Shown: positions 1-12,274, counted from the first letter of the stretch. The stretch is DNA of 64,000 nt from Enterobacter kobei (GCF_018323985.1 NZ_AP024590.1:496001-560000), one strand, 5' to 3'. Numbers and translations are program-made. The notes: generated from the sequence alone by a model not told the origin.

Positions 1-36
1 TCTCAGCCTGCGGGTACAGCGCCGGGAGGACAATAG
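1..36 (+). CDS. mreC: MreC, C-terminal end only (rod-shape protein)
   Basis: Only the last eleven codons and a TAG stop (34-36) are inside the window. They encode a Gly/Pro/Ala-rich tail ending APGGQ, like the C-terminus of enterobacterial MreC. MreC is the periplasmic scaffold of the rod complex that guides side-wall peptidoglycan synthesis together with MreB and MreD. The stop shares its G with the GTG start of mreD, so the two genes are translationally coupled. Identification rests on this short tail plus its position directly before mreD. Confidence 0.75.
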   Translation, partial: SQPAGTAPGGQ

Positions 37-524
37 TGGCCAGTTATCGTAGCCAGGGACGCTGGGTGATCTGGCTCTCGTTTCTCATCGCGCTTTTGTT
101 GCAGATTATGCCCTGGCCGGATGACATCATTGCCTACCGGCCTAACTGGGTACTGCTGATCCTGCTCTACTGGATCCTCGCCCTGCCGCACCGCGTGAAT
201 GTGGGTACAGGTTTAGCCGTAGGTGCCATACTGGATCTCATCAGCGGTTCGACGCTTGGCGTGCGGGCCCTGTCGCTGAGCATCATTGCTTACCTCGTGG
301 CATTCAAATTCCAGCTTTTCCGTAACCTTGCGCTCTGGCAGCAGGCGCTGGTGGTGATGTTGCTGTCGCTTGCCACTGAGGTGATCGTGTTCTGGGCTGA
401 GTTCCTGGTGATCAACGTCTCTTTCAGACCCGAAGTGTTCTGGAGCAGCGTGGTTAACGGTGTACTCTGGCCATGGCTTTTCCTGCTGATGCGTAAAATT
501 CGCCAGCAGTTTGCAGTGCAATAA
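36..524 (+). CDS. mreD: Rod-shape-determining inner membrane protein MreD
   Basis: A 162-residue, strongly hydrophobic protein with about five to six predicted membrane segments, the same length as E. coli MreD and almost identical to it. It is the integral membrane part of the MreBCD elongasome that positions side-wall peptidoglycan synthesis. The start is GTG at 36, overlapping the mreC stop by one base. The segment GGGAGG at 24-29 lies at a suitable distance to act as ribosome binding site. yhdE follows after nine bases, so mreC-mreD-yhdE-rng is read as one transcription unit. Confidence 0.97.
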   Translation: MASYRSQGRWVIWLSFLIALLLQIMPWPDDIIAYRPNWVLLILLYWILALPHRVNVGTGLAVGAILDLISGSTLGVRALSLSIIAYLVAFKFQLFRNLALWQQALVVMLLSLATEVIVFWAEFLVINVSFRPEVFWSSVVNGVLWPWLFLLMRKIRQQFAVQ

Positions 525-533
525 AAGGGTGTT

Positions 534-1127
534 ATGACAGATCTCTATCTCGCCTCCCGCTCTCCCCGTCGTCAGGAACTGCTCACGCAACTGGGCGTCT
601 CATTTGAACGTATTCTGCCCGGCACAGAAGAGTGCCGACACGCGCAGGAAAGTGCGCAGCAGTACGTGGTGCGTCTGGCGCGGGAAAAAGCCCAGGCTGG
701 CGTGGCGCAAGCTGCGCGAGATTTGCCGGTGCTCGGCGCTGACACCATTGTCATTTTAAATGGCGAAGTGCTGGAAAAACCGCAGGATACCTCTCATGCT
801 GCTAAGATGTTGCATCAGCTTTCAGGGCAAACACACCAGGTGATGACCGCCGTGGCGTTGGCCGATCGCCAGCACATTCTTGACTGTCTGGTAGTAACAG
901 AAGTGACATTCAGAGTACTCTCTGACGATGAGATCATGGCGTATATCGCCAGCGGTGAACCGATGGATAAAGCGGGCGGCTACGGGATCCAGGGACTGGG
1001 CGGCTGCTTTGTGCGACGCATAAACGGCAGTTACCACGCTGTTGTCGGCTTACCACTGGTAGAAACCTATGAATTGCTGAGCAATTTTAACGCACTGCGT
1101 GAGGGAAGAGATAAAGATGACGGCTGA
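534..1127 (+). CDS. yhdE: Maf-family nucleoside triphosphate pyrophosphatase YhdE
   Basis: A 197-residue Maf protein. It starts with the family signature [14 protein letters not shown], has the acidic GADTIV motif near residue 70, and a conserved [10 protein letters not shown] segment near residue 150. Characterised members hydrolyse dTTP, UTP and modified pyrimidine nucleotides to the monophosphate, a house-cleaning role, and overproduction affects septum formation. The gene sits between mreD and rng and its 3' end overlaps the rng start by 11 bases. Length and sequence match E. coli YhdE; the one unusual residue seen is Gly instead of Ala in DKAGG, which looks neutral. Confidence 0.95.
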   Translation: MTDLYLASRSPRRQELLTQLGVSFERILPGTEECRHAQESAQQYVVRLAREKAQAGVAQAARDLPVLGADTIVILNGEVLEKPQDTSHAAKMLHQLSGQTHQVMTAVALADRQHILDCLVVTEVTFRVLSDDEIMAYIASGEPMDKAGGYGIQGLGGCFVRRINGSYHAVVGLPLVETYELLSNFNALREGRDKDDG

Positions 1128-2586
1128 ATTGTTGGTAAACGTAACGCCATCAGAAACACGCGTGGCGTACATTGATGGCGGCATTTTGCAGGAAATTCAC
1201 ATTGAGCGTGAAGCGCGGCGTGGAATAGTCGGTAATATCTACAAAGGTCGCGTGAGCCGTGTGCTGCCCGGCATGCAGGCGGCTTTTGTAGATATTGGTC
1301 TCGACAAGGCGGCATTTCTACATGCTTCCGACATCATGCCGCATACGGAATGCGTGGCAGGGGAAGAGCAGAAAAACTTCACCGTCCGCGACATTTCAGA
1401 GCTGGTGCGTCAGGGACAGGATCTGATGGTGCAGGTGGTGAAAGATCCGCTCGGCACCAAAGGCGCGCGTCTGACCACTGACATCACCCTGCCATCCCGT
1501 TACCTGGTCTTTATGCCAGGCGCGTCTCACGTCGGCGTGTCCCAACGTATTGAAAGCGAAACCGAGCGCGAGCGTTTAAAGCGCGTGGTGGCTGAATATT
1601 GCGATGAGCAGGGCGGTTTTATCATCCGTACCGCCGCAGAAGGCGTGTGCGAAGACGATCTGGCTTCCGATGCGGCCTACCTTAAGCGCGTGTGGACAAA
1701 AGTCATGGAGCGCAAAAAACGCCCGCAGACGCGTTATCAGATGTATGGCGAACTGGCGCTGGCCCAGCGTGTGCTGCGCGATTTTGCCGATGCGCACCTC
1801 GATCGCATTCGCGTCGATTCCCGTCTGACTTTCGAAGCGCTGCTGGAATTCACCGCGGAATACATCCCGGAGATGACCAGTAAGCTGGAGCATTACAGTG
1901 GACGTCAGCCGATTTTCGATCTCTTTGACGTCGAAAACGAAATTCAGCGCGCGCTGGAGCGCAAGGTCGAACTAAAGTCCGGCGGTTATCTGATCATCGA
2001 TCAAACGGAAGCGATGACCACCGTCGACATCAATACCGGGGCCTTTGTCGGTCACCGTAATCTTGACGACACCATCTTTAACACCAATATCGAAGCGACG
2101 CAGGCCATCGCCCGCCAGCTTCGTCTGCGCAATCTTGGCGGCATTATCATTATCGACTTCATCGATATGAATAATGAAGATCACCGCCGTCGCGTCCTGC
2201 ACTCCCTGGAACAGGCGCTGAGTAAGGATCGCGTGAAAACCAGCATCAACGGTTTCTCGCAGCTCGGCCTGGTCGAGATGACCCGCAAACGCACCCGCGA
2301 AAGCGTCGAGCATGTGTTGTGCCACGAATGCCCGACCTGTCACGGCCGCGGGACGGTGAAAACCGTGGAAACCGTGTGCTATGAAATCATGCGCGAAATT
2401 GTCCGTGTGCATCATGCGTATGATTCCGATCGTTTCCTGGTCTATGCTTCTCCGGCGGTGGCGGAAGCGCTGAAAAGCGAAGAGTCCCACGCGCTGGCGG
2501 AAGTTGAAATCTTTGTCGGCAAACAGGTCAAAGTGCAGATTGAACCGCTCTATAATCAAGAGCAGTTTGATGTAGTGATGATGTAA
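1117..2586 (+). CDS. rng: Ribonuclease G
   Basis: A 489-residue endoribonuclease of the RNase E/G family that matures the 5' end of 16S rRNA and degrades some mRNAs. An N-terminal S1-like region (about 35-130) is followed by the catalytic domain. The metal-binding aspartates fall at 304 (TVDINTG) and 347 (IIIIDFIDM), and the Zn-link cysteines are in CPTC near 405-408. The protein lacks the long C-terminal degradosome scaffold of RNase E. I chose the ATG at 1117 over an in-frame ATG six codons upstream because the protein then begins MTAELLVNV as in E. coli, with GGAAGAG (1103-1109) as Shine-Dalgarno. It overlaps yhdE by 11 bases. Confidence 0.97.
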   Translation: MTAELLVNVTPSETRVAYIDGGILQEIHIEREARRGIVGNIYKGRVSRVLPGMQAAFVDIGLDKAAFLHASDIMPHTECVAGEEQKNFTVRDISELVRQGQDLMVQVVKDPLGTKGARLTTDITLPSRYLVFMPGASHVGVSQRIESETERERLKRVVAEYCDEQGGFIIRTAAEGVCEDDLASDAAYLKRVWTKVMERKKRPQTRYQMYGELALAQRVLRDFADAHLDRIRVDSRLTFEALLEFTAEYIPEMTSKLEHYSGRQPIFDLFDVENEIQRALERKVELKSGGYLIIDQTEAMTTVDINTGAFVGHRNLDDTIFNTNIEATQAIARQLRLRNLGGIIIIDFIDMNNEDHRRRVLHSLEQALSKDRVKTSINGFSQLGLVEMTRKRTRESVEHVLCHECPTCHGRGTVKTVETVCYEIMREIVRVHHAYDSDRFLVYASPAVAEALKSEESHALAEVEIFVGKQVKVQIEPLYNQEQFDVVMM

Positions 2587-2644
2587 TTCGTAGCATGCTG
2601 CGACACGATCAAGGCCTGCTGAGCGGGCTGACAAGGAGAGATGC

Positions 2645-5600
2645 GTGAGGCGACTGCCGGGGATATTGCTGCTGACTGGGGCGACGCTGGTGGTCATCAT
2701 CGCGCTGCTGGTAAGCGGCCTGCGTCTGTTGCTGCCGCATCTGGACAGCTGGCGTCCGGCTATCCTTGCGAAAATCGAATCCTCCACCGGCGTACCGGTT
2801 GAGGCAAAGCAGGCTACCGCCAACTGGCAAAATTTCGGCCCGACGCTCGACGTGCGCGGCATTCACGCCAAAATGAAAGACGGTGGCGAGGTGTCCATTG
2901 AGCGGGTCACGCTGGCGCTCGACGTCTGGCAAAGCCTGCTGCACCTGCGCTGGCAGTTCCGCGACCTCACCTTTTATCAGTTTCAGGTTCGCACCAATAC
3001 CCCCCTGCAACAGAGCAATGACAGCGACGGTCTGGAAACAAACCGCCTGAGCGATCTGTTCCTCCGCCAGTTCGACCATTTCGATCTGCGCGACAGTCAT
3101 ATCAGTTTCCTGACCCCCTCCGGCCAGCGTGCCGAACTGGCGGTGCCGCAGCTGACGTGGCTCAACGACAAAGACCGCCATCGCGCCGAAGGCGAAGTCA
3201 GTCTCTCCAGCCTGACTGGCCAGCACGGCGTAATGAAAGTGCGTATGGATCTGCGTGACGACGAGGGGCTGCTGAACCGTGGCCGCGTATGGCTTCAGGC
3301 CGATGATATTGACGTCAAACCCTGGCTTGGCAAATGGATGCAGGACAACGTCGCCTTGCAAACGGCCCGCTTTAGCCTTGAAGGCTGGTTGACGCTGAGC
3401 AAAGGCGAAGTGTCCGGCGGGGATGTCTGGCTCAAACAGGGCGGGGCCAGCTGGAAAGGCGAGACCCAGCCGCACCGGTTGTCTGTGGATAATCTGACGG
3501 CGCACGTCAGCCGCCAGCAGCAGGGCTGGCAGTTTGATATTCCCGAAACCCGTATCACCATGGATGACAAACCCTGGCCAAAAGGCGCGCTGTCGCTGGC
3601 CTGGGTGCCAGCACAGGAAGCGGGTGGCGCGAACGGTATCCGTAGCGACGAGCTGCGGGTACGCGCCAGCCATCTTGAACTGAACGGGCTGGACGGGCTG
3701 CTGCCGATTGCCGAAAAAATTTCTCCGGCGCTTGGTGAGATCTGGCGCGCCATGCAGCCGACCGGGCTGGTGGAAAAGCTGGCGCTGGATATTCCCTTAC
3801 AGGCCACCGACAAAACCCGTTTTCAGGCCAACTGGCACGATCTTGCCTGGCAACAGTGGAAAATGCTGCCGGGCGTCGAGCACTTTACCGGTACGCTTTC
3901 CGGCAGCGTGGAAGATGGCAGGCTGACCGCCAGCATCAACCAGGCCAAAATGCCGTACAAGACGGTGTTCCGTGCGCCGCTGGAAATCGAAAAGGGCGAC
4001 GTTACCCTTAACTGGCTGAAAAATGAGAAAGGTTTTCAGCTTGATGGCCGACAGATTGATGTGAAAGGCACCGGCGTGCATGCGCGCGGCGATTTCCGTT
4101 ATCTGCAACCCGCCGGTGCTGAACCCTGGCTTGGCATTCTGGCCGGGATCAGCACCGACGATGCCGGTCAGGCCTGGCGTTACTTCCCGGAAAACTTGAT
4201 GGGGAAAGCGTTAGTGGATTACCTGAGCGGCGCCATCCAGGGCGGTCAGGTGGATAACGCGACCCTGGTCTACGGCGGCAACCCGCACCTGTTCCCGTAT
4301 AAACATAACGAAGGCCAGTTTGAAGTGCTGGTGCCGCTGCGTAACGCCACCTTTGCATTCCAGCCTGGCTGGCCGGCGCTTAAAAATCTCGATATGGAGC
4401 TGGATTTCCTTAATGACGGCCTGTGGATGAAGACCGACGAAGTCAGTCTGGGCGGCGTTAAAGGCCGTAATCTGCGGGCGGTGATCCCCGATTACCTGAA
4501 GGAAAAACTGCTGATCGATGCCGATATCAGCGGGCCGGGAAAAGCGGTCGGGCCGTACTTTAACGACACGCCGCTTAAAGAATCTTTAGGCGCCACGCTG
4601 GAAGAACTTCAGCTTGATGGCGATGTAAGCGCTCGCTTACATCTTGATATTCCGCTTGATGGTGAAATGACGACGGCCAAAGGCGACGTCCGGCTGAAGA
4701 ACAACAGTCTGTTCATCAAGCCGCTGAACAGCACCCTGCACAACTTAAACGGTCAGTTCAGCTTTGAGAACGGCAATCTGAAAAGCGAGCCGCTCACCGC
4801 CCGCTGGTTTAATCAGCCGCTTAACGTCAGCTTCACCACCACCGAAGGCGAGAAAGCCTATCAGGTGGCGGTGGATCTGGACGGGAACTGGCAGCCAGCC
4901 GGTATCGACGCGCTGCCGAAACAGTTACGGGATGCCGTCAGCGGTAGCGCGGCCTGGAATGGCAAGGTGGGCATTGAGCTGCCTTATCACGCCGACGCGC
5001 GCTACAACGTGGATATTAAAGGCGACTTAAAAAATATCGCCAGCCGTCTGCCGTCGCCGCTGGAAAAAGCCGCCGGTCAGCCGCTGCCGTTAACGGTAAA
5101 AGTGGACGGCGACCTGCGCCACTTCGATCTGACGGGGAAAGCAGGCAGCGACAGCCATTTCAACAGTCGTTGGTTGCTGAGTAAGAAGCTGACGCTGGAT
5201 CGCGCTATCTGGACCTCGGAAAGCCGGACCCTGCCGCCACTGCCGGAAACCGCAGGCGTGGAACTGAACCTGCCGCCGCTGGATGGTGCGCAATGGCTGG
5301 CGCTGTTCCAGCAGGGCGTGGCGACAAACGTCAGTAGCGCGACGGCGTTCCCGGAAAATATCACCCTGCGCACCCCGGCTCTGACCCTTGGCGGCCAGCA
5401 GTGGAATAACCTGAGTATCGTGAAGCAGCCGGTAGCGGGCGGTTCGAAAGTTGAGGCGCAGGGGCGTGAAGTCAATGCCACCGTCACGCTGCTGGATAAC
5501 GCGCCGTGGCTGGCGGCGATCCGCTATCTCTATTACAACCCGACGGCGGCCGAGCGCGATCCGCTCTCGCCGACGACGCTGCTCACCAAACGACAGATTG

Positions 5601-6439
5601 ATTTCAGCGGCTGGCCCGATCTCCAGTTACGCTGTGCCGAGTGCTGGTTCTGGGGGCAAAAATACGGGCGGCTTGACGGTGATTTCACCATCAACGGTGA
5701 TACCTTAACCCTGAAAAACGGTTTGCTGGATACCGGCTTTGCCCGTCTGACGGCGAACGGCGAATGGGTCAACCGCGCTGATGCCGAACGCACCTCTATT
5801 AAGGGACGACTGAAGGGTAACAAGGTCGACGCGGCAACCAATTTCTTTGGTGTTGTCACGCCGCTGCGGGACGCGCCTTTTGATGTTGATTACGATCTGC
5901 ACTGGCGTAACCCGCCCTGGAAGCCGGAAGAGGCATCCCTCAACGGCATTTTGCGCACCCGACTTGGCAATGGTCAGATCGCCGATGTCAGCACCGGACG
6001 TGCCGGACAACTGCTGCGGCTGGTCAGCTTCGATGCGCTGCTGCGCAAGCTGCGGTTTGATTTCAGCGATACCTTCAGCGAAGGGTTCTATTTTGACTCG
6101 ATCCGCAGTACCGCCTGGATCAAAGATGGCGTGATGCACACCGATGATACGCTGGTGGACGGGCTGGAAGCCGATATCGCCATGAAAGGGTCGGTGGATC
6201 TGGTTCGCCGTAAGCTTGACGTGGAAGCCGTGGTCGCGCCGGAAATCTCCGCCACCGTTGGTGTGGCGGCGGCCTTTGCGGTTAACCCCATCGTTGGCGC
6301 CGCGGTCTTTGCCGCCAGTAAAGTGCTGGGGCCATTGTGGAATAAAGTCTCCATCCTGCGCTACCAGATCACCGGCACCATGGATAAACCACAAATTAAT
6401 GAAGTGCTGCGTCAGCCGCGCAGCCCGGCTAAGCAATGA
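2645..6439 (+). CDS. yhdP: AsmA-like phospholipid transport protein YhdP
   Basis: A 1264-residue protein with one N-terminal membrane anchor (about residues 5-28) and a very long periplasmic part. It belongs to the AsmA/TamB/YhdP group that bridges the two membranes and carries phospholipids to the outer membrane; E. coli YhdP also influences enterobacterial common antigen. The C-terminal region retains the conserved stretch VAPEISATVGVAAAFAVNP. The start is a GTG at 2645 preceded by AAGGAGAG; the ATG at 2641 is out of frame. It lies 58 bases after rng and 81 before tldD. Length and sequence match the family. Confidence 0.96.
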   Translation: MRRLPGILLLTGATLVVIIALLVSGLRLLLPHLDSWRPAILAKIESSTGVPVEAKQATANWQNFGPTLDVRGIHAKMKDGGEVSIERVTLALDVWQSLLHLRWQFRDLTFYQFQVRTNTPLQQSNDSDGLETNRLSDLFLRQFDHFDLRDSHISFLTPSGQRAELAVPQLTWLNDKDRHRAEGEVSLSSLTGQHGVMKVRMDLRDDEGLLNRGRVWLQADDIDVKPWLGKWMQDNVALQTARFSLEGWLTLSKGEVSGGDVWLKQGGASWKGETQPHRLSVDNLTAHVSRQQQGWQFDIPETRITMDDKPWPKGALSLAWVPAQEAGGANGIRSDELRVRASHLELNGLDGLLPIAEKISPALGEIWRAMQPTGLVEKLALDIPLQATDKTRFQANWHDLAWQQWKMLPGVEHFTGTLSGSVEDGRLTASINQAKMPYKTVFRAPLEIEKGDVTLNWLKNEKGFQLDGRQIDVKGTGVHARGDFRYLQPAGAEPWLGILAGISTDDAGQAWRYFPENLMGKALVDYLSGAIQGGQVDNATLVYGGNPHLFPYKHNEGQFEVLVPLRNATFAFQPGWPALKNLDMELDFLNDGLWMKTDEVSLGGVKGRNLRAVIPDYLKEKLLIDADISGPGKAVGPYFNDTPLKESLGATLEELQLDGDVSARLHLDIPLDGEMTTAKGDVRLKNNSLFIKPLNSTLHNLNGQFSFENGNLKSEPLTARWFNQPLNVSFTTTEGEKAYQVAVDLDGNWQPAGIDALPKQLRDAVSGSAAWNGKVGIELPYHADARYNVDIKGDLKNIASRLPSPLEKAAGQPLPLTVKVDGDLRHFDLTGKAGSDSHFNSRWLLSKKLTLDRAIWTSESRTLPPLPETAGVELNLPPLDGAQWLALFQQGVATNVSSATAFPENITLRTPALTLGGQQWNNLSIVKQPVAGGSKVEAQGREVNATVTLLDNAPWLAAIRYLYYNPTAAERDPLSPTTLLTKRQIDFSGWPDLQLRCAECWFWGQKYGRLDGDFTINGDTLTLKNGLLDTGFARLTANGEWVNRADAERTSIKGRLKGNKVDAATNFFGVVTPLRDAPFDVDYDLHWRNPPWKPEEASLNGILRTRLGNGQIADVSTGRAGQLLRLVSFDALLRKLRFDFSDTFSEGFYFDSIRSTAWIKDGVMHTDDTLVDGLEADIAMKGSVDLVRRKLDVEAVVAPEISATVGVAAAFAVNPIVGAAVFAASKVLGPLWNKVSILRYQITGTMDKPQINEVLRQPRSPAKQ

Positions 6440-6481
6440 TTTGACGGGGGCGAGTAATTGCCTCACTCTCAATAGATATGA

Positions 6482-7969
<1,488 letters not shown>

Positions 7970-7983
7970 TTGATTGCGTAAAT

Positions 7984-8034
7984 AGCCCGGCCTACACCAT
8001 TTGTAGGTCGGGTAAGCGCAGCGCCACCCGACAA
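7984..8034. repeat. REP-like palindrome between tldD and aaeR
   Basis: The segment 8007-8032 reads GTCGGGT-AAGCGCAGCGCC-ACCCGAC, a stem-loop of the enterobacterial REP type. An adjacent imperfect inverted repeat pairs CCTAC (7991-7995) with GTAGG (8003-8007). It lies between two converging genes, the usual place for such elements, where they protect mRNA 3' ends or bind gyrase or IHF. No mobile gene is attached. Confidence 0.7.
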
Positions 8035-8044
8035 CGTCCCGACA

Positions 8045-8974
8045 TTATTTCTCCTTCGCCCGCCCGCGCATCGCCTGAAACAGATTAGCGACCTCAACAA
8101 AATAATCCGTCAGATAGTTAATACACACCTGCACCTTGAGCGGCAGCTTGTCTTTTTCCGTATAGAGCGCGTACACCGGACGCGGATCTGACTGGTAGCG
8201 CGGGAATAAGATCTCCAGCGTGCCGCGATTGATCTCATCGATCACCCACATCAGCGGTACATAGGCCACCCCGGCACCGGCAGTCAGCCAGCGGGTCAGC
8301 GTCATCGGATCGTTTGTCACAAAGCGGCCCTGCGGGATCAGCCGGGTGGATAATCCCTCGGGGGCGATCAGCTCGAATTCGTTATCCGGCCGCACGCTAT
8401 ATTCCAGCCACGAGTGATTAGTCAAATCCGCCGGTTTTTCCGGCGTGCCGAACTGCGCCAGGTAGCTTTTCGCGGCGCACACCACCATCGGCATTGTCCC
8501 CAGTCGACGCGAGAAAAGGCTCGAATCCTGCAAGGCACCTACGCGGATCACCACGTCCAGCCCGTCGGCAATCAGATCTGGCGCGGGGATGCCGGTAACC
8601 AGATTCACCGTCAGCCCAGGGTAATCCTTCAGCATCTGCGCGGTCATCCCGGCGAGAACATTTTGTGCCATAGTTGAAGAACAACCGATGCGCAGCGTGC
8701 CGATGGGCGTGTTATTAAAGGCGTACAATTGTTCGTGCACGTCCTGCACTTCATGCAGCATTCGGCGGCAGCCCTGATAATAAATCTTACCGGCTTCGGT
8801 CAACGCCAGGCTACGGGTGCTGCGGTTAAGCAGCTTTACCTGCAACTCATCTTCCAGTTTCGAGACGGTCTGGCTGATAGAAGAAACACTCATATGCAGC
8901 TGCCGTGCGGCGGCGGTAAATGACCCCAGCTCGACGACCCGGGCGAACACTGACATGCGTTTTAATCGTTCCAT
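8045..8974 (-). CDS. aaeR: LysR-type regulator AaeR
   Basis: A 309-residue LysR-type transcription factor. It has an N-terminal winged helix-turn-helix (about residues 1-60, MERLKRMSVFARVVELGSF onward) and a C-terminal effector-binding domain of the periplasmic-binding-protein fold. It is close to E. coli AaeR (QseA), which activates aaeXAB in response to aromatic carboxylic acids such as p-hydroxybenzoate. The gene is divergent from aaeX across a 177-bp regulatory gap. Its stop is followed by the REP-like element and the converging tldD. Confidence 0.94.
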   Translation of the reverse strand: MERLKRMSVFARVVELGSFTAAARQLHMSVSSISQTVSKLEDELQVKLLNRSTRSLALTEAGKIYYQGCRRMLHEVQDVHEQLYAFNNTPIGTLRIGCSSTMAQNVLAGMTAQMLKDYPGLTVNLVTGIPAPDLIADGLDVVIRVGALQDSSLFSRRLGTMPMVVCAAKSYLAQFGTPEKPADLTNHSWLEYSVRPDNEFELIAPEGLSTRLIPQGRFVTNDPMTLTRWLTAGAGVAYVPLMWVIDEINRGTLEILFPRYQSDPRPVYALYTEKDKLPLKVQVCINYLTDYFVEVANLFQAMRGRAKEK

Positions 8975-8991
8975 TGTTCACTCTGGCTTAA

Positions 8992-9010
8992 AAGTGATTT
9001 AGATCACACT
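8992..9010. promoter_or_regulatory. CRP-like site in the aaeR-aaeX divergent region
   Basis: The segment AAGTGATTTAGATCACACT has two half-sites (AGTGA, TCACA) six bases apart, close to the CRP consensus TGTGA-N6-TCACA. It lies about 20 bases upstream of aaeR and 140 upstream of aaeX. Catabolite control of one or both genes is an inference; binding was not shown. Confidence 0.5.
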
Positions 9011-9048
9011 ATATAGATAACAGCATAACAGTTAGGCTAATATATAGT
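9008..9048. promoter_or_regulatory. Inverted repeat, candidate AaeR operator
   Basis: ACTATATA (9008-9015) and TATATAGT (9041-9048) form a perfect 8-bp inverted repeat with a 25-bp centre. It sits between the divergent aaeR and aaeX genes, where a LysR-type regulator normally binds. The AT-rich arms may also contain promoter -10 elements. The assignment to AaeR is an inference. Confidence 0.35.
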
Positions 9049-9151
9049 TAGCTGAATAATAGATACGTCACTCTCGCCTGGCTTTTCTGGCCCTTATTCC
9101 TGCGGTGACGTGAATAATACTTGTCTCCTGCACGCTTTAATCAAGGTCAAC

Positions 9152-9355
9152 ATGAGTCTGTTTCCCGTGGTCGTGGTGTTCGGTCTGTCGTTCCCACCGA
9201 TATTCTTTGAGTTACTTATATCACTGGCGCTTTTCTGGCTGGTGCGCCGTCTGTTGCTCCCGACCGGGATCTATGACTTTGTCTGGCACCCGGCATTGTT
9301 TAATACAGCGCTATATTGCTGCTTATTTTATTTACTGACGCGCCTGTTCGGCTGA
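9152..9355 (+). CDS. aaeX: Small membrane protein AaeX
   Basis: A 67-residue protein with two membrane segments (about residues 3-27 and 45-64), matching E. coli AaeX in length and sequence. It belongs to the DUF1656 family that accompanies aromatic acid efflux pumps; its own role is not established. An upstream in-frame ATG at 9110 would add 14 residues, but the start [11 protein letters not shown] is the conserved one. It is the first gene of aaeXAB, with seven bases to aaeA. Confidence 0.93.
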   Translation: MSLFPVVVVFGLSFPPIFFELLISLALFWLVRRLLLPTGIYDFVWHPALFNTALYCCLFYLLTRLFG

Positions 9356-9362
9356 GGTAGAT

Positions 9363-10295
9363 GTGAAAACACTAACAAGAAATTTTACCCGTACCGCCAT
9401 CACTGTGGTGATGGTTATTCTGGCATTTATCGCCATCTTTCGCGCCTGGGTCTATTACACCGAATCGCCATGGACGCGTGATGCGCGTTTTAGCGCCGAT
9501 GTGGTCGCTATCGCGCCGGATGTCGCGGGGCTGATCACCGATGTGAAGGTACACGATAACCAACTGGTGCAAAAAGACCAGGTGCTGTTCACCATCGATC
9601 AGCCGCGCTATCAAAAAGCCGTCGAGGAAGCGGAGGCTGACGTGGCGTACTACCGCGCGCTGGCAAGTGAAAAACGCCGCGAAGCCGGACGCCGGAATAA
9701 ATTAGGCATTCAGGCGATGTCCCGCGAGGAGATCGACCAGTCCAACAACGTCTTGCAGACGGTGATCCACCAGCAGGCGAAAGCCCAGGCGACGCTGGAC
9801 CTGGCAAAACTGGATCTCGAACGTACCATTATCCGCGCCCCGGCCGCAGGCTGGATCACCAACCTTAACGTCTATACCGGGGAATTCATTACCCGCGGCT
9901 CGACGGCGGTAGCACTGGTGAAACAGAACTCCTTCTATGTACTTGCTTACATGGAAGAGACGAAGCTGGAAGGCGTGCGCGCGGGTTATCGTGCCGAAAT
10001 TACCCCGCTCGGCAGTAACCGGGTGATCAAGGGTACCGTAGACAGCGTAGCCGCCGGGGTCACCAACGCCAGCAGCAGCCGTGACGCCAAAGGCATGGCG
10101 ACCATTGATTCCAATCTGGAATGGGTCCGTCTGGCGCAGCGCGTGCCGGTGCGTATTCGCCTTGACGATCAGAAAGAGAATCTCTGGCCGGCGGGGACAA
10201 CCGCAACGGTAGTGATCACTGGCGAAAAAGACCGGGATGAAAGCCAGGACTCCTTCTTCCGCAAAATGGCTCACCGTCTGCGTGAGTTCGGTTAA
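9363..10295 (+). CDS. aaeA: Aromatic carboxylic acid efflux membrane-fusion protein AaeA
   Basis: A 310-residue HlyD/EmrA-type periplasmic adaptor. It has one N-terminal membrane segment (about 12-34), a lipoyl-like half-motif ([17 protein letters not shown]), a coiled-coil hairpin (about 85-150), the second lipoyl half ([13 protein letters not shown]) and a beta-barrel region. With the AaeB pump it exports p-hydroxybenzoate and related acids. The start is GTG at 9363; the ATG at 9361 is out of frame. aaeB begins three bases after the stop. Confidence 0.95.
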   Translation: MKTLTRNFTRTAITVVMVILAFIAIFRAWVYYTESPWTRDARFSADVVAIAPDVAGLITDVKVHDNQLVQKDQVLFTIDQPRYQKAVEEAEADVAYYRALASEKRREAGRRNKLGIQAMSREEIDQSNNVLQTVIHQQAKAQATLDLAKLDLERTIIRAPAAGWITNLNVYTGEFITRGSTAVALVKQNSFYVLAYMEETKLEGVRAGYRAEITPLGSNRVIKGTVDSVAAGVTNASSSRDAKGMATIDSNLEWVRLAQRVPVRIRLDDQKENLWPAGTTATVVITGEKDRDESQDSFFRKMAHRLREFG

Positions 10296-10297
10296 GC

Positions 10298-12268
10298 ATG
10301 ATGGGTATTTTTTCCATCGCCACCCAGCACATCCGCTTCGCCCTGAAACTGGCGTGCGCCATTGTGCTGGCGCTGTTTGTCGGGTTTCACTTCCAGCTCG
10401 AAACCCCGCGCTGGGCGGTGCTGACGGCGGCGATTGTCGCCGCAGGTCCGGCCTTTGCGGCAGGGGGAGAACCCTATTCTGGCGCGATCCGCTACCGTGG
10501 GATGTTGCGTATTATCGGCACCTTTATCGGCTGCGTGGCGGCGTTGACTATCATTATTCTGATGATCCGCGCGCCATTGCTGATGCTGGTGGTGTGCTGT
10601 ATCTGGGCCGGGTTTTGTACCTGGGCCTCTTCGCTGGTGCGCGTTGAAAACTCCTATGCCTGGGGGCTGGCGGGCTATACCGCGCTGATCATTGTGATCA
10701 CCATTCAGTATGAACCGCTGCTGACGCCGCAGTTTGCCGTGGAGCGTTGCAGCGAGATCGTGCTGGGGATCGTCTGCGCCATCGTGGCGGATTTGTTGTT
10801 TTCGCCGCGCTCGATCAAACAGGAGATCGACCGCGAACTCGACAGTCTGCTGGTGGCGCAATACCAGCTGATGCAGCTGTGCATCATGCATGGCAGCGGC
10901 GAAGAGATGGATAAAGCCTGGGGCGCGCTGGTGCGTCGTACTAACGCGCTCGAAGGCATGCGCAGTAATCTGAATATGGAATCCTCGCGCTGGACACGGG
11001 CAAACCGGCGGTTAAAAGCGATTAATACCCTGTCGCTGACGTTGATCACTCAGGCCTGTGAAACCTGGCTTATTCAGAACACCCGCCCGGAAGCGGTGAC
11101 GGATACTTTCCGCGAGCTCTTTGCGGAGCCGGTGGAAACCGCGCAGGACGTGCATAAACAGCTCAAGCGTATGCGCCGGGTGATCATCTGGACCGGCGAG
11201 CGCGACACGCCGGTGACCATCTACAGTTGGGTTGGGGCAGCGACGCGTTATCTGCTGCTCAAGCGCGGCGTGATCAGCAATACCAAAATCAGCGCCACGG
11301 AAGAAGAGGTGCTGGATGGTGAAACGGTGGTGAAAGCCGGTTCCGCCGAGCGCCATCATGCGATGGTAAACTTCTGGCGCACCACCATCTCCTGTATTCT
11401 TGGCACCCTGTTCTGGCTGTGGACCGGCTGGACATCCGGTAATGGCGCGATGGTTATGATCGCTGTGGTGACCTCGCTGGCGATGCGTTTGCCTAACCCG
11501 CGCATGGTGGCGGTCGATTTTGTCTACGGGACGCTGGCGGCGCTTCCCTTAGGGGCGTTCTATTTCCTCGTCGTGCTCCCCTCAACGCAACAAAGCATGC
11601 TGCTGTTATGTATCAGCCTCGCGGTAATGGCCTTCTTTATCGGTATCGAAGTGCAGAAACGGCGGCTGGGATCGCTGGGGGCGCTGGCGAGTACCATTAA
11701 CATTATCGTGCTGGATAACCCGATGACCTTTGAGTTCAGCCGCTTTCTGGACAGCGCGCTGGGGCAGATTGTGGGATGTATCCTGGCGTTCACCGTCATC
11801 GTGCTGATCCGGGACAACTCCCGCGCCCGCACCGGACGGATGCTGCTCAATCAGTTTATGTCTGCTGCGGTCTCCTCGCTGACCACCAATACCGCCCGGC
11901 GTAAAGAAAACCATCTGCCGGCGCTGTATCAGCAGCTGTTTTTACTGCTGAGCAAATTCCCGGACGATGTCGCAAAATTCCGTCTGGCGCTGACGCTGAT
12001 TATCGCGCACCAGCGGTTGCGTGACGCGCCGGTGCCGGTGAATGCCGATCTGTCCGCCTGGCATCGCCAGTTGCGGCACACTGCGGATCAGGTCATGTCT
12101 GCCACCAGCGATCACAAACGGCGGCACTACTTTACGCAGTTGCTGGCAGAGCTTGATGTTTATCAGGAGAAGCTGCGCAACTGGTCCGCACCGGATCAGG
12201 TGACGCATCCCGTGAAGCGGCTGGTGGATATGCTCCACAAATATCAGCATGCGCTGACCGACAGTTAA
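10298..12268 (+). CDS. aaeB: Aromatic carboxylic acid efflux pump AaeB
   Basis: A 656-residue inner membrane protein of the aromatic acid exporter (ArAE) family. It has two blocks of about five to six membrane segments each (about 10-165 and 355-495), each followed by a soluble domain. It is close to E. coli AaeB (655 residues), the pump partner of AaeA that relieves stress from hydroxylated aromatic carboxylic acids. Two consecutive ATG codons (10298 and 10301) are possible starts; the second gives the E. coli-like N-terminus MGIFSIA. A strong intrinsic terminator follows. Confidence 0.95.
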   Translation: MMGIFSIATQHIRFALKLACAIVLALFVGFHFQLETPRWAVLTAAIVAAGPAFAAGGEPYSGAIRYRGMLRIIGTFIGCVAALTIIILMIRAPLLMLVVCCIWAGFCTWASSLVRVENSYAWGLAGYTALIIVITIQYEPLLTPQFAVERCSEIVLGIVCAIVADLLFSPRSIKQEIDRELDSLLVAQYQLMQLCIMHGSGEEMDKAWGALVRRTNALEGMRSNLNMESSRWTRANRRLKAINTLSLTLITQACETWLIQNTRPEAVTDTFRELFAEPVETAQDVHKQLKRMRRVIIWTGERDTPVTIYSWVGAATRYLLLKRGVISNTKISATEEEVLDGETVVKAGSAERHHAMVNFWRTTISCILGTLFWLWTGWTSGNGAMVMIAVVTSLAMRLPNPRMVAVDFVYGTLAALPLGAFYFLVVLPSTQQSMLLLCISLAVMAFFIGIEVQKRRLGSLGALASTINIIVLDNPMTFEFSRFLDSALGQIVGCILAFTVIVLIRDNSRARTGRMLLNQFMSAAVSSLTTNTARRKENHLPALYQQLFLLLSKFPDDVAKFRLALTLIIAHQRLRDAPVPVNADLSAWHRQLRHTADQVMSATSDHKRRHYFTQLLAELDVYQEKLRNWSAPDQVTHPVKRLVDMLHKYQHALTDS

Positions 12269-12274
12269 GCCGAC

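Noticed and set aside
2609..3673. 354-codon minus-strand frame over the rng-yhdP junction
   Set aside because: Covered by the real gene yhdP on the other strand, with no recognisable domain.
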